Position numbers and translations under genes: made by a program. Below, piece by piece: positions 22,301 through 36,040 of a DNA stretch of 64,000 bases (position 1 is the stretch's first letter; every line of letters begins with the position of its first letter). This stretch comes from Hyparrhenia diplandra (taxonomy: Eukaryota; Streptophyta; Magnoliopsida; Poales; Poaceae). The stretch lies in assembly GCA_015847255.1 (NCBI GenBank), contig JADLZK010001155.1:1-64000 (forward strand), written 5' to 3'. Under the pieces are notes generated by a model. The model saw only the letters and a program-made list of their open reading frames with translations. It ran no database searches and was not told the DNA's origin.

Positions 22301-23290
22301 GACAACCAGTGTCTTCCTTGACGTCCATACAAGTAGCCGCATAGGAAGGGCGGCAGCGACGCAGCGTGGGCTTCTTCCGACGGACAGCGCCTGTACGCAG
22401 CGTGGGTCATATGTCGGCCCAAATTGAAGCCTGGGCAGCAGCACCCGCTTGGTGTACAGGGGCTGCTCAACTCTTCAATTTGGCCCAACACACCAGTGGG
22501 CCGCAGGAGTCATGCGCTTCCGTGTGCATTAGGCTTTGCGAAAGACGATTTCTACGTTCAATCGGCCGATCAGTGTAAAACACAAAAGAAAACGGATCCT
22601 GAAACAAAGTCGGAAGCCATAACATAATTACGGCTCAGTGCAGGTCCACAAAAGACTAGCCCAGATCTGGGCCTAGGCTGGACTTGGCCGCGTGTAGAGC
22701 CGGCCGAAAGTGCACAGCCTAACGCGTGGCTCCTCCACCAGGCCCACCAGGAGTCAAGGACGACGACACAGGACGAGGTTTGCGCGGGGCCCATGACCCC
22801 GGAGAAGCGGACACGTGCATGCCACCTGGAAGCACACGCTGCGTCGCTGGCCGGCGGGGCTGGTCCGCCACACCCGCGCGCGGCGTTTTAATTAGTGCTC
22901 TTGACAGTTAGACATGTCTCGTGTAATCTGAAATTTCTATAAATTAACACTTATCAATAAGTAATTTTTACTGATCTTACATACGTCCACGCGCCAAACG
23001 TGTGGTGACAAGATCTACTCAACTCCCACCCAACCCTCAACAGATTTCCAAAACATCTTGTCGGTTTCACGACCTCTCAGTTATTTTGTTGGAATTTAAT
23101 GCAAAGCTAGTACATTAATTAATTGCTAAACTACATCTGATGCGCGCGATCACACTTGCCAACTGCTTTCTGTCCGTTCCAAATTGCAAGTTACTCCTAT
23201 TTTAAAAATCTTAAAAAGCCAAAACATTCAGATATAACCAAAATTATAAAAAAAAACTATAAATATTTATGACATCAAATATGTATATAT
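22300..23290. other. Unclassified stretch
   Basis: I recognise no gene or element. GC content falls from the left to the AT-rich right end. Confidence 0.25.
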
Positions 23291-23291
23291 T

Positions 23292-24688
23292 TATCTATAC
23301 CTACTTAATAAAGTCATCGTCTGTTGTCCTTGTTTTCCCTACCAACCGCCTGCTGGGTAATCATGTCTGATGCAAATTCCTTTTCTTTCGTAAAAAAAGT
23401 GGTGCCTGTGAGCTGTACCTGTGAGCCTGCTCCTTAATCCATGGAAACTCCTTTCCTTCCGCAAAAAAGTTGTGCCCGTGAGCCCATCCGTGCCCCTCTC
23501 CTAAATTCCTTTTTTATTTTTCTATATCTATTTCCTATTTCTCCAAATGTTAGTTCCATAACTTTTCTGGCTTCATATTTTTCTCTCACGTTTCTAGAAA
23601 GAGACAAAATTTATACCAAAAGAATTTCCATTCACTAAAATTTCTATCCACCGCCCCCTATAGTGCTTGGCAAAAAAACGACCCTATAGAGTCATAGGAA
23701 AAAAAAAAAAATCCGGGTGGGCCAATCTTTTTTTCCCTTTTTCTCAACCCAAGAGGCTAAGGCCCAATAAAAGAGTCCACAACAGAGCCTACCTGGATTG
23801 ACAAGACTTAGTCTATTGGGCCTATTTATTGAATCTCTGTAACCTGAACTGAGCCATGAGGAAAACTGGTTTGAACCGTTTGTTTGTTATTTTAGCCCGC
23901 AAGTATATTCCGTATGTTCTATGTTTTGTTTTGTTGTATTAGTCTCACTAGCAAATATGCCCGTGCGTTGCAACGTTACCGGGAAGAGCAAAAGAAAAAG
24001 AGGATATGAGGGAGGAAAAAATTGATACATTATCAAATTTATATATCAAATGTTTATGAAAAACAATGACGTACACATTTATTTATATTTGATCTTTTTG
24101 ATAAAATTTGAAATGTAGAATTTATTATTTTATGAAGACCATAACATCATATAATATCGAGCTACGTGAATATCTTGAATCTTGATGACCCAATTTAGAA
24201 AAAATATGTAAATATAACGCATGCGTTGTCATAGCTAGATGCCAAATTGCCTGTTCAGCGGCTGATTTTATAGCAGTTGATGTTGCTTCTTAATGAAAAA
24301 AAATGTTACCTATTTCATGAATAGGTAGCAAAACATTAAATAAAATTTATATATACACATAAAAAGGAAATAGAAAAAAATGTTAATTCTCATGTGGGAG
24401 CATGTCCGCCCAGATTTTCTATCTGCAACGGGTGGGCCAATCTTTTTTTTTCCCTTTTCTCTTTTTAGCTACTGGCGATCGAGCCATGGGCATGAGGACG
24501 TGGTGACTTGTATTTGGATTTGGAATTGTTTTGGATGCGGACTCTTTTATGCACCGCCTATAGACAGATACGGAGAGAGGGGGAGGCAGGCTGGACGACA
24601 GACCAAGACGGACGAAGGTTGGACCAAAAAAAAGTGGACCAAAAAAAGGTGGACTGAAATTTCTTCGCTTTATTAGTAGGTATAGATA
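23292..24688. mobile_element. Inverted-repeat element of about 1.4 kb, superfamily unclear
   Basis: The left end TATCTATACCTACTTAATAA is matched at the right end by the complement of TTATTAGTAGGTATAGATA, about 20 bp with a single-base gap. There is no transposase frame. An internal string (23949-23985) with GCCCGTGCGTTGCAACG also occurs, shortened, at about 49977-49993. A target duplication is not evident, so the superfamily is open. Confidence 0.6.
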
Positions 24689-24689
24689 T

Positions 24690-26970
24690 GGCTTATGAAA
24701 GGTGTTGTTCGCAGCCTTAAAATGTGTAACCTATTGAACGTGTATAAGCCATATGACCATGAGGAAATCATGGGAAGTAATCATCAAATTATATGACTTG
24801 TCATGGATTGGATTGAACCAATCGCTTGATCTGCCACCTTATCTATTATTGACGCATTAGCAACAAATGAATTGCTTATCAAGATTTATTGGCCAACGCA
24901 AACGTGTGGGGCATGCCTACCGACTACAATGAGGCAACCATGCTTGACGATGGAATCCCGACGACAATGAGGCGACCAAGAGACTTAGGGAGACCAACAG
25001 GAAAGCCATGAAATACAAACACCGTAAGACGGTTGCCAATGGTGAGTCAAATCCAATTTGGGAAAAGGCGTCTAACGACGACATCGTCGTTACCGGGGAG
25101 GAGCAAAATAAAAAGAGGATACACCATCAGCAATAGATGAAATCATCGTTACGGGGAAGAGCAAAAAAAAAAAAGAGGATATGAGGATACGCCACCGGCA
25201 CTAAGCGGTGATGAGTAAACAAGTTCATATACGGGTGCATGCTGCTTGCTCTCATCACCTACAACAAGAAATACACCTCCTCACACCACAACATGACCAA
25301 CAAGATACATTATCAAATTATATATCACACCTTTTGTCAACATGACTAACAAGATACATTATCAAATTATATATCCCAGATGTTGAGCTTGGGGAGGAAG
25401 TAATTCCACGGACACGGACATACTTGCTAGTAAAAGTATAATTAATAAAGAATCTAATAATACTTAGTTGGCATCATAAATATTACTATCTTATCATTTA
25501 AATTTAGTTAAACTTAACAATCGTTGACTCTTCAAGATTTTTGAAATTGACTTACAATTTAGAATAGAGGAAGTGTAAAACAAGGAACAGAGCGGCAGGG
25601 CATAGAGAAGGTCTAAGGGTATCTTCGTCCAAAACGTTACTAAAGGAAAAGGATGCTAAATAATTCCAATTGCCAATATACCCCATCCACCTTAAAACGA
25701 CTTCAATTTTGAGCATAGCGAGTAATAGGACGACACACGGCAATTTCACTGTCGCTGTTCTCGATTGACTTCCTTAATTGAGCATACAAAATAGTGTATG
25801 TGTACTGAATCGAAAACAACGTTACATTTGTATTTCGGTTAAAGGGACCCATCGATCATTCCAAAACACTGTAGCGCGAGGACCCATCACCCATGCGTGA
25901 TTAATTAATTCTCGCTCCGCGTTGGTTGCCTTGTCTGGGTCGACGTTGCCGCTCTGGACTGTGCTTGGTTTGTTTGGCGTCAGCTGTCGAGCCATTGGTC
26001 GTTGGATTCATGTGGCTTCCTGGTCAATAATATGTTTAGATATATAATAAAGTAGATGAATAAAAAATATTATAATTTGGAACCGAGGAAGTATATATTT
26101 CATCATTGGTCCCAAAATGGACGCTTATCTTGAAAAAATATGCAATTTCTTTATATTTGACCACATATATTGAAAAATATATATTTCTCTCTTAGTTTTA
26201 AATTATAACTCATCTTGTTATTTTTTTAGTTTATAGCTTTTGCAATGTATCAACATAAATTATATCTAGGTGTATAATAAAAAATATGACCTAGAGAAAC
26301 CAAAACAACTTGTGATTTGGAATGGAGAGAATAATAATTATAATGCACAATAAATATCACTGAATTATAGGGGAACATCTTTTTAATTTATAGTAGATAT
26401 ACCTGGACATACATGTTAATATACTTTTCATAGATATACTATACTGGTTCTGAATTATAAGACATTCTAACTTCTTTTTGATTGGGCAGTGGCGATTCGT
26501 CGGTTTGTGCAGCGGTAGAAGTGCGGGATTGAGCATCGCTGGGTTGAAGTTGAGGCCAGCGAGCATGTCGTCCACGTGCTATATATATAGCCGTAGGATC
26601 GGAACGATAGCATCATGAACCCTAGGCCAGCGGCGTCCAGTATGCTCACTTCCTGAACGAAGAGGGAAGGAAAAGTCGCGGTGCGAGGTGTCGGATGCCA
26701 AGTGGAGATCATCGCGTAAATATGCGAGTCGAGGGCCGGTTTGCCAACTTGGCAAAATATGTCAACTCAGATGCCAAACTGTTGGAGACATGTTTTTAGA
26801 CTTTTTCCAAAAAACCAAGGACGCCAAACCTATTTGCCGAACTCTTTGAAATGTTCTAATTAACATAATGTATACCTAAGTGCATAGAAAAACAATAATC
26901 TAGAAAAGCCCAAACGTGTTCTAATTTAAAACCGAGAGAACAGTAAACATACGTACTATATCTGCCCATC
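24690..26970. other. Upstream flank of the OSC gene, repeat-rich
   Basis: Repeats of TACATTATCAAATTATATATC occur near 25303 and 25350, with a related piece at 24030. Fragments ending in TTTGGAACCGAGGAAGTA (about 26077-26095) and GATTTGGAATGGAGAGAAT (about 26312-26332) look like Stowaway MITE ends. No gene is recognised. Confidence 0.4.
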
Positions 26971-26978
26971 CGCCTGAA

Positions 26979-26986
26979 TATATAAG
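26979..26986 (+). promoter_or_regulatory. Candidate TATA box of the OSC gene
   Basis: TATATAAG lies 169 bp upstream of the start codon, compatible with a 5' UTR of about 140 nt. No cDNA is available to confirm the transcription start. Confidence 0.5.
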
Positions 26987-28317
26987 CAGCTCTTTATTGC
27001 CAGCTATTGTAGTTAGGAGTTAGGACCATCTTTATTGCCAGCTACTGTATCTCTACTATAAATTCGGTACGAGGAAGCAGATATATATGATATGTGTAGT
27101 CTCATAACACAACCGTGTTTAAGCTTCTGCAGAAGCTGGTTTCGTTGAGGCGCCATGTGGAGGCTAAAGATCGGAGAGGGAGGAGGTCCCTGGATGCAGA
27201 CGGTAAGTGACTATCATGGCCGGCAGGTTTGGGAGTTCGACCCGGACGCCGGCACCGACGAGGAGCGCAGCAAGGTGGAGCAGCTTCGCCGGACGTTCAC
27301 GGAGAACCGCTTCCGAAGGAGGGAACCGCAGGACCTCATCCTACGTATGCAGGTGCGCGCGCGTGTGTCTGTGTGTGTTAGACACTGGTGTTGTGTGCTA
27401 GCTGCTTCTGTAGTGTGATATGATGATTGTTAGCGCAGTTTACTGGACAAAAACATCTTCATGCGGATATGCCCCCGGCCACCAAGATAGAGGACGGCGA
27501 CGAGGTGACGCCAGAAATTTTGCAGGAGTCGCTGAGGCGAGCGCTCGGTTGGATGTCTGCTCTCCAAGCTGAAGATGGTCACTGGCCTGGCGATTTCAGC
27601 GGGATTATGTACCTGCTGCCGTTCTGGGTTCGTATGTAACTACTAGCTAATTCCAGTGTCTCGTCGACGATTAGCTGTTCACATGCACTTGCTCAGTGTG
27701 GGCTCCGATATCCCTAGTAGTACAATTAATTTGTTCTACAGATTTTCGCACTGTACATCACTGGATCGGTCGATGCTGCCCTGTCGAAAGAGCATATACG
27801 TGAGATATGCCGCCATATCTACAACCATCAGGTATCTACTACAATCACTACTTTTGACAGTATTTTTACTCCTCTAGTATATATATACCACTATACAGCA
27901 TAATACTAGTATATAGTAAAACGACGAATGTCTGTCTTCCCATCACACCAACTGACCACAAGCATATGTATTCTTTCACGACCACACCCAAGCACGTTTT
28001 TAACTCACCAAGGATGCATATCGATGCTCAGAACGAGGATGGCGGATGGGGCTTCAATGTTTTGGACGAGAGCGCTATGTTTTCTACGTGCTTAAACTAC
28101 ACCACCTTGAGGCTTCTCGGTGAGGCACCAAAGGAGGAAAACGATGGACTAGCTAAAGGTCGAGCATGGATCCTATCCCATGGAACTGCAACTGCAGCTC
28201 CACAGTGGGCAAAGATACTACTGTCGGTACGGCTCACACGCAGTATAGTCAGTAATAGCATGTTTTTATATTTGTGTAATTCTATGAGTACGTATCTAGG
28301 CAAATCCTATATCATGT

Positions 28318-29312
28318 CACTACTACAAAAGCTTACTATGGGAACGTCTCCCCTTTTTGAGTAGGGGTGTTTTTGTTTTGAGCCACCCCTACAGTAGAGC
28401 AAATTTCCTTCACTAGTCCAGCCGGGCGGTTTTTGTTTTGAGCCACCCCTACTTGTGTGGTACACAGTAGGGGGCAGCTCTATATTGAGGTGCTCCTACA
28501 ATTGGTTGCCGAATTTTAAAATTAGACATTAAAAATATTTTTTTAAAAAATTACCTCGGATGGAAAAACTTTCTAAATAAGAATTGTAGATCTCGAAAAG
28601 TCATGAATCTTTGTTGTTGACCACGTTTTGAATTGACTTTATTTGATGTCTCAAAATGTGGGTTTGAATGCCTAAATTTTGAAATTTGAATTTTTCAAAC
28701 GACCTCGGATGGAAAAACTTCCTAAATAAGAATTGTAGATCTCAAAAAGTTACTTAAAACTTTATAGTTGACCACTTTTTAATTTGAAATCATCTAGTCA
28801 TGCAAAACCTACATTCAAATCTCTCAAATTTGAAATTCAAATTTCATAAACGATTTTAGATGGAGAAACACCAAAAATAAAAATTGTAATTTTTGAAAAG
28901 TTATGAAACTTTGTAGTCGACCACTTTTTGATTTGAATCCGTTTAGAGCCTCAAATAGTCAAATTTCACTCGGATTTGTATAATATGTGGGGATCCAGAA
29001 TGTTGTATTGACACATGTGAGTGTGTAGCGTGATTGTTGGGACTCTTCACGCGCAAGCGAGAGGTCTTAGGTTTGATTGTTGGGACTCTTCACGCGCAAG
29101 CGAGAGGTCTTAGGTTCGAATCCTAGCCACCGGGTAGCGCGTGATTGAACGCTAAAAAATGAGCGGGCGGGTGGCTAGCTGATGGGGGGCTCCCCTGATT
29201 AAATAAAAATATTTTTCTATTTTTTTTAATTTTGGAAACACGGAATCTGCGTATGGAGAGTTAGGGACAGCTGGCAAAACCGTCGCCCCTATAATGACGT
29301 TATGTAGTAGTG
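28318..29312. mobile_element. Non-autonomous CACTA element in OSC intron 4
   Basis: It starts CACTACTACAAAAGC and ends GTTATGTAGTAGTG, inverted CACTACTACA termini. A 3-bp TGT target duplication flanks it (28315-28317 and 29313-29315). Subterminal AGCCACCCCTAC units recur near 28380 and 28440. The 995-bp interior is AT-rich with no transposase. Confidence 0.85.
29034..29140 (+). repeat. Tandem duplication with a pol III B-box-like motif inside the intron 4 CACTA
   Basis: A unit of about 42 bp (GATTGTTGGGACTCTTCACG onward to GGTCTTAGGTT) is repeated twice in tandem. The second copy continues into GGTTCGAATCC, an exact tRNA-type B box, with an A-box-like TAGCGTGATTG upstream. It may be a SINE remnant. 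Confidence 0.45.
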
Positions 29313-30099
29313 TGTGTTCTCTTTTAGCATCTGCCTATTACATCTCCTTCAATGTTGGTTCTTATGTCGACTTTTCAATGACAGATTCATTTGCATTTAC
29401 TAAGTTGTAACATACATTTTTAGTGAGTGACAATGATTTTAAGAAGAGAGAGAATGAATAAGTTTCATGGAGATAATTAAAACTCTCTTGGCTCGTGTTA
29501 TCAACTCAAGATGAGATAGAACTAAATGTCCATAACAAATATTGATGCATGCTTCCGTATTTTCTTAACTGAAGGTTATTGGTGTATATGATTGGCGTGG
29601 CAATAATCCAGTTGTGCCAGAACTATGGTTGGTACCACGTTTCCTCCCAATTCACCCAGGTATATTCTTTTCTAGCAGTCTAGAAGATCAGCCAAACATT
29701 TGCACAGTTCCACAATATCCCATTGACTACAGAAAAAATATGTTTTGTTGCTTAAACAGTCTCTCGTTTCTCGGCCATTTTTTCATCTCTCACTATACAT
29801 ACCGTACAACAACCGAACAGGATCCTTTGGCTCCCTAATAATAGTTATGTAAGGGTGCTCCTTAACAATAGTTGTTATTTTCATTCTTCATAATATGAGT
29901 GTGGATTTGATCTATCAGACATTTACGGCGTGACTAATGAAATCATAACATATTTTGCAAACAATTCACTGCTCCGTAAGTGTGGAAGAGTAGTGAAAAC
30001 AGAGCATCTTCCAATAACAGTGGGTCATGCTACAAGCTTAAATATGTCTCGGACGGCCTGGTTAAGTCAACTGAGTCACATGTTGTGCATCTGAGTGTT

Positions 30100-30650
30100 T
30101 TCTAGGATTCAAACTCACATAACATTCATAACTTCTTCAAACAAAGTCGGATAAAATCAAACTTGTAGATCTCGATGAAATCTAAAACTTTGTAGTTAAG
30201 GACTTGTTCACTTAAAATCATTTCCAGTCTCAGAATTTTGTTTGAATTTCATATATTTTAAAATACATTTTTTTTGAATTGTACAAACGACCTTTAGATG
30301 AAAAAAATTATCAAAAGCAAAGTTGTAGATCTTGGTGTGAACTACAACCATAGTTCGCAACTTTCTCATTAGAAATCATTTAGGGTCTCAACTTTTTATC
30401 TAAAGTTTTAAAATTTTGAAGTTCAAATTCCAAATATGTTTTCATTTGAAATCATTTGAGGTCCAAAAAATGTGGCTGAAGTTCCCACACTTTGAAATTC
30501 AAATTGTTTAAATGGCCTCGGATGGCGAAACACCAACATCATAGTTGTAGATCTCAATTAGAATAGTAATTTCATAGTTGATGACTTTTCATGAAGTTGT
30601 TGAGGGTCCTAAATATTTATTTCAAAATCATGAGAAGTGAATACTTGGAA
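30100..30650. repeat. Degenerate CACTA-interior repeat in OSC intron 5
   Basis: Phrases such as TTGTAGATCTCGATGA, GACCT(C)GGATGG and TTGAAATTCAAATT recur here, at 28540-28960 and at 10150-10860. They are common in the interior of the CTCCCGGTTGG-type CACTA family. No ends are seen here. Confidence 0.45.
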
Positions 30651-30880
30651 AATGAATATGCTATTTACTTAAATATATAATGAACTGAACTGAGCATTCT
30701 CTTATACACAGGGCGGTTCTGGTGCTTCACTAGGATTACTTACATGTCAATAGCATTTCTTTATGGCAAAAAAAATTTGTCGGACCCATTACACCAACTA
30801 TACTAGCACTAAGGGATGAACTCTACAGTTCGCCTTATGATCAAATTGATTGGAGTAAAGCTCGTAATTCTTGTGCCAAG

Positions 30881-33404
30881 GTTTGCCATTGTCCTTCCTT
30901 GAGTCTGAATCATATTATTATAGCATTTGTACAAATTTGTTATTTCAGGTACATGAAATACGTGCAATGCAATGACGCCATTGTATTTGTTACTTCAGGG
31001 ATATGATATTTACCCTAGAACACTACAGATTTATGATTATTTCCGTAGGCATTTAAATTAAATACTGAAGAAAGTACCATGCATTATGTGTGACCTTCTT
31101 CAGAAAAACTTGAACTCTCAATAGATTATAGTTCATCCAAATTAATGTTCTCAGATGCACTATTCTACATACCCTATCGATGGCTATTTTAAAAAAAAAA
31201 ATCAAAAAGAAAATAAAGAAATCAAACAACTAAATGCCTAATATTTTTCCCTTGTGAGATTTTCTTAGAGCAACTCTGGTAGAACCCCAAACGGAGCCTT
31301 CAAAATGGATATTTTAGGGCAAAAGGCTTTAACAGGATCCCTACTAGAGCCCTCAAATCTCCCACCCAGCTCTCATTCGAACCCTCTTCCAAGCTCCCAA
31401 ATGACGGTTATGAGCATTCTCTTCCCTGCGTAAGAGAAATCATGCTAGCTAGCCCGGATATTGCACTGCTTGCTCCACCATTCGTGAGGTCCCTTCACCT
31501 ACGCAACCCATTAGCTGACCATACGACTCTCCTCTTTGGCGGTGCAGCTCACTTGCATCGGCCTTCCCCGAAGTTCCCCATCCTGTTGTATATGCCCCTA
31601 GTTACTTCAGCTACAACCCTAGCTATGATGCCTCTCCTCTTGAGTGAATGTGAGGTCTTTAGCCTGCAACCTCTCCTCTTAGGCAAAGCTGTAACATCCT
31701 AGGGTCCACATGGCTCAGATCCACTCTACATGCTAAGTGAACCACACCTACTACCATCCTCACTTCACATAAAAGGATTAATGCCACTGCCACCATGCTT
31801 CTCTAGTGATAAGATACAATCTAACTAACCAATATACTATAACTCACTAAAATCTAACTCCAGATCAAACCCTAAGCATGCAAATGGGTTGATATTATGC
31901 TTGAACTCTCCAAGAATGAATGGATTAGTAGGAATGCACAAGAATCCCAAAAGTCCGAGCAACTCTATGTGTAGACCCCACAAGAAACTAACTGTTATGC
32001 CGTATTGAGGGGATGTGTGCATACTCACCGGATCAGTCCAATGATAACTAGAAGGACATCACTAGAGATTACATTATGCAGATCCAACGTCAAGATTTTA
32101 ATCCAAACTAGCTATTACAGGGAGCATCCTCGAATGCTTTGATAGAGGCACTTTCAAAGAAATCGTGTACCTCTCCCTAAGGCGCTGTATCTAGTAGATG
32201 ATCTTTGGATAATTGAATGGTCAAAAACTGCAAGCTCCACTGTTGGGGCCTTACTTTTTACTAACTTGAGAGATCCATATGGACTCATTAGAAATGACCA
32301 GTTGTATACCTGACACTTGCACCTAAGGAAATGCTTACTCATATTGAAAATCATGCATTAACTCTAGTGACCATGTCACCTCCGCATAGTTGATTCCTCC
32401 GATAGTGCAGCCCTAGGGGCACTAGAGAAATCTGGTGACCGCTTATACTGTACATTAGCACAATTAACCAAGGGCTAGGGGCTAAACTATATGCACCAAT
32501 GCTAGCTCCCAAGGATAACACAGTGGATTGAAAAATCTCCAAGCATCTCACTCTAAAATCATTTCCCCAAAAGTGTTGAATCCTAAACTTTGCCGATCCA
32601 ATAGCACTGAGTTAGAAATTTCAAAAGATTTTCAAAAAAATTCACTTGCCTCTCACCATGTCACTAAGTCGGGTTCACGTGCATAATTAGACAAAAGCTA
32701 GTTGTGTTGACACCTGTAATACCATTGGAGTTCTCTTGTTAATAGTGGGACCTATCCTAAACCCAATTGTGCACCCTATTGCACCTTGGCTAACAAAAAT
32801 TAAAACCCTAGCATGTATCTTTGACTTTGGCCTGACTTCCCTCTCCTTTTCACTTATCACCAATGTTTAGCACTTTGAACATCATATAGCCATCATCATC
32901 TATTCCATGGTGGCCTTCTCTTGCTCAACACTTGGTGTAGACATAACCTAGCATAAACAACACTTACGAACTAGGTTAGTCTACTAGTTGTCACTCAATT
33001 ACCAAAACCTAACTAGGGCTTTCAAACTTGAACTGTTTTGTCACTAAGTTTGGATGCCACTAGAAAGAGCATGACAAATTTTAAATTATATATGAAAGTA
33101 AAATTAAATTCTTTGTCAAATGTAAATACTAACATAATACTTCCCATCAAACTTCATTAGAACTTCATTATTAGCATCAAACCCCTTATTCATCAAACTT
33201 ATAGCTTTGTATTAACTTTATTAACATGATAATTCCACATGAGGTAATTAGATGTATGAATGCATTTTCGTGTTTAATTACATGATTTCTCTTTGGTATT
33301 TATTCAAGACTTTGCATTAACACTTATGTAGGAACAAATAATGCATGGGATGATTAAGAACATTAAACATGCATGTATTGATTTCACTCTTACCATTTCA
33401 TTAG
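30881..33404. other. OSC intron 6, mixed repeats
   Basis: A MITE-like left end (TTAGAGCAACTCTGGTAG) lies near 31268, and a segment at 31690-31780 matches 49596-49690 (shared ATCCACTCTACA and ACCACACCTACTA). The remainder is unclassified. No coding sequence other than the flanking exons is recognised. Confidence 0.35.
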
Positions 33405-34502
33405 GAGGATATGCGCTATAAACCTTCAGGAATATTCAAGTTTATTTCAACTTGTTTAAACATGTTCGTGGAGCCGGTGTTGAACTATTGGCCACTTAAC
33501 AAGTTAAGAGAAAGAGCTTTGAATCACATCCTAGAACATATCCACTATGAAGATGAAACTACTCAATATATTGGCTTATGTCCAGTAACAAAGGTATTGT
33601 CTACTATCATCATTCTCCTATACTTATTTCTTTGGAGTAATTCTAATAATCATATTATTTTATTGTAAGGCAGAAAATGTGTAATATGATTCTATCGTAT
33701 ATGATAAAAAATTCTCACTAGCACAAATACACTATTCACAATTGGTACTAGATACAAAAAAATTGTAAATCATCGAGATAATGGATGGACCAAACAAACA
33801 TTAGGGTTTCAATGAATTTTTATATAATAGCAAGTCCTACATAGAAGAATACATAATAATGCTACAATCAATTCATTGTTGCACAATTATTGATTTTAAA
33901 AGCATGAAAATTAGAAACTGAGACAAACTACAGAAAGCATAAATAATTTACAGGATTTCAGACATATGAGATATCAAATATTTTATATCTAATTGATGAC
34001 TAAATAGAAAGAAAAGGTGGTATTTTGTATCAATACATAGGTGCATCCAACACAAACTAATCTAAGAAAGTAACACGAGAACAACATTGCAAGAATGTAA
34101 TTCGAAAACATAAAATGCAGCAAGTTGTAGGTGCATGTGAGTCCAAGAGATGGATGGACTGGGTCACTTAAAATCTTACTCCTAGGGCTATTCTTGATCT
34201 ATGGTAGAACACTAGAACTTATACTACACTAGTAGGATGTGCACCATAAGTTTTCCAGTGTTCTCTACATTAACCAACCCACTAAGAATTTAGCAACATA
34301 GATCCAATCCTATCAACTAGCCTATGCAAATCTAGGAAAGGTATGGTCTAAGAAAAATTTAGACTCTTAAATCCATAAGGTCAAGGCCATGTCGACAAAT
34401 AGAAGACTCTTTAAGGCAAAGATATGGCTGGTCACCAAGATTTATTAAGGTCACGGTGTTGGGCAAACCAAGAAATCCACAGCCCAACAAATACATGCTT
34501 GA

Positions 34503-35448
34503 TAAGAGCATCTCCAGCAGTTCTCTATAGGATGACACATCCATATAAAATTGTCATATGAGAAAGATAGGATTGTTTACTTGCTCAAGCATGCATCTCC
34601 CATAGCCATGTTTTTTGTGGCCACCACAAAACTCCTCTTCTCCCCTCAAATAGAGGGGGTGTTCCAACTCCCCCAATAAGATGCCCCCAACTATCATTGT
34701 CCTTCCTCCAATGCTCCCTCTCTTCTCTCTCTACTTCCATCATAGCCATGGTGTCAACCATGTTGGATGAGGGCTCGTGAGTACAACAGTTAGCCACCAT
34801 CACTGTTTTAGCCATGGCTGCCAGTGCCACTGGTCAAGCCTGCATCTGCTGTGCCTTGGCCAACTGTGTTGTAGTTAGTCATGGCCTTCATTCTTCACCA
34901 TGCTCAACCCAAGGGTAGATGTCGAAGCTCAGGATGATGATGATCGATGATAGTGTGAAAGTCAGGGCTAGGTATATTTCTACGCTTGATCTAAGGAGTG
35001 AATTTGAGGCTAAGGACAGTGATGATGATGTGTGGAGGTTGGGGCCAGAGACCCGCACTCGGTCCTATGGGCAGAGGTGAAGGTTAGAGATGATGACAAT
35101 GGCATGGTGGTCACTCAGCAGGCGAGCTCTCATCCTCACTGAGGTTAGGGCTAGGGACTTCGCACCGGGCTCAGCCTGTCCTCTCTCCAGGCTTTTACGA
35201 CGGCCAACAAGTGTGCTCACAAATTCGTGATGTGGGAGAGGAGGAACCAATGGTAGAGAAAAGAACAAGGGAAAAAATAAATAAATAAATTGAAACTGAG
35301 GGGTGAGTCTCACTCACATGTATTAGGGGAGATTATTAGTGATGATCTTTTGTAGCATCACTCTCGATAATCCAAAGCATAATATTAGGCTACCCAAATA
35401 ACATTGTATTGGTGGATTTGTATTCTGGAGCTGCTATAGATGATCTAA
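34503..35448. mobile_element. PIF/Harbinger-type element in OSC intron 7
   Basis: The left terminus GAGCATCTCCAGCAG (34506) matches the right terminus CTGCTATAGATGATC (ending 35445) as an inverted repeat at 12 of 15 positions. A perfect TAA target duplication flanks it (34503-34505 and 35446-35448). The 940-bp interior has short open frames only and no recognisable transposase. Confidence 0.7.
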
Positions 35449-36000
35449 GATACTAAGGCTCACCACTTCTCATCAAACACTCTCCCAAGTCACCAAGGTA
35501 TCATCCACAATAGGGCTTCTCTCTATCAAGGAGCGTTCTCAACGACAAATGTGTTACTCTATTTCTTGCTCTCCACTATAATATGGTTGCTTTAAGAACA
35601 ATTGTGTGTACCTTTCCCTTATTCAATTGTCCATACCACAACTGAGGAATCTAACTAACTTTCTACTTAATTTATGATTAGGCACTAAACATGATTTGTC
35701 GTTGGGTCGAAAACCCAAATTCAGATGCGGTCATATTCCAAGGATACATGATTATTTGTGGATTGCTGAAGATGGAATGAAAACCAAAGTAATATTTCAT
35801 TCCAACTATTCTTGTAGTTTCATGCATTTTCCTTAGATCTCTGTTCTCTCTACTTTGAATTTAGAATGGATAAATCGTATATTAAATAATCGACATGTAT
35901 TTGGATGCCTCATCATTAATAGTTCTAAGCGAATTAATTGAATCCCTCTAAATAGTACAACCATATATAGATGATAGGACATAGACTCATGTTCATTCAA

Positions 36001-36040
36001 TTTGGTATGGTCCTCTACAATTTGGTATGGTCCTCTACAA
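36001..36040. repeat. Perfect 20-bp tandem duplication in OSC intron 8
   Basis: TTTGGTATGGTCCTCTACAA occurs twice in direct tandem. A third, diverged copy lies at about 36136-36155. Confidence 0.9.
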
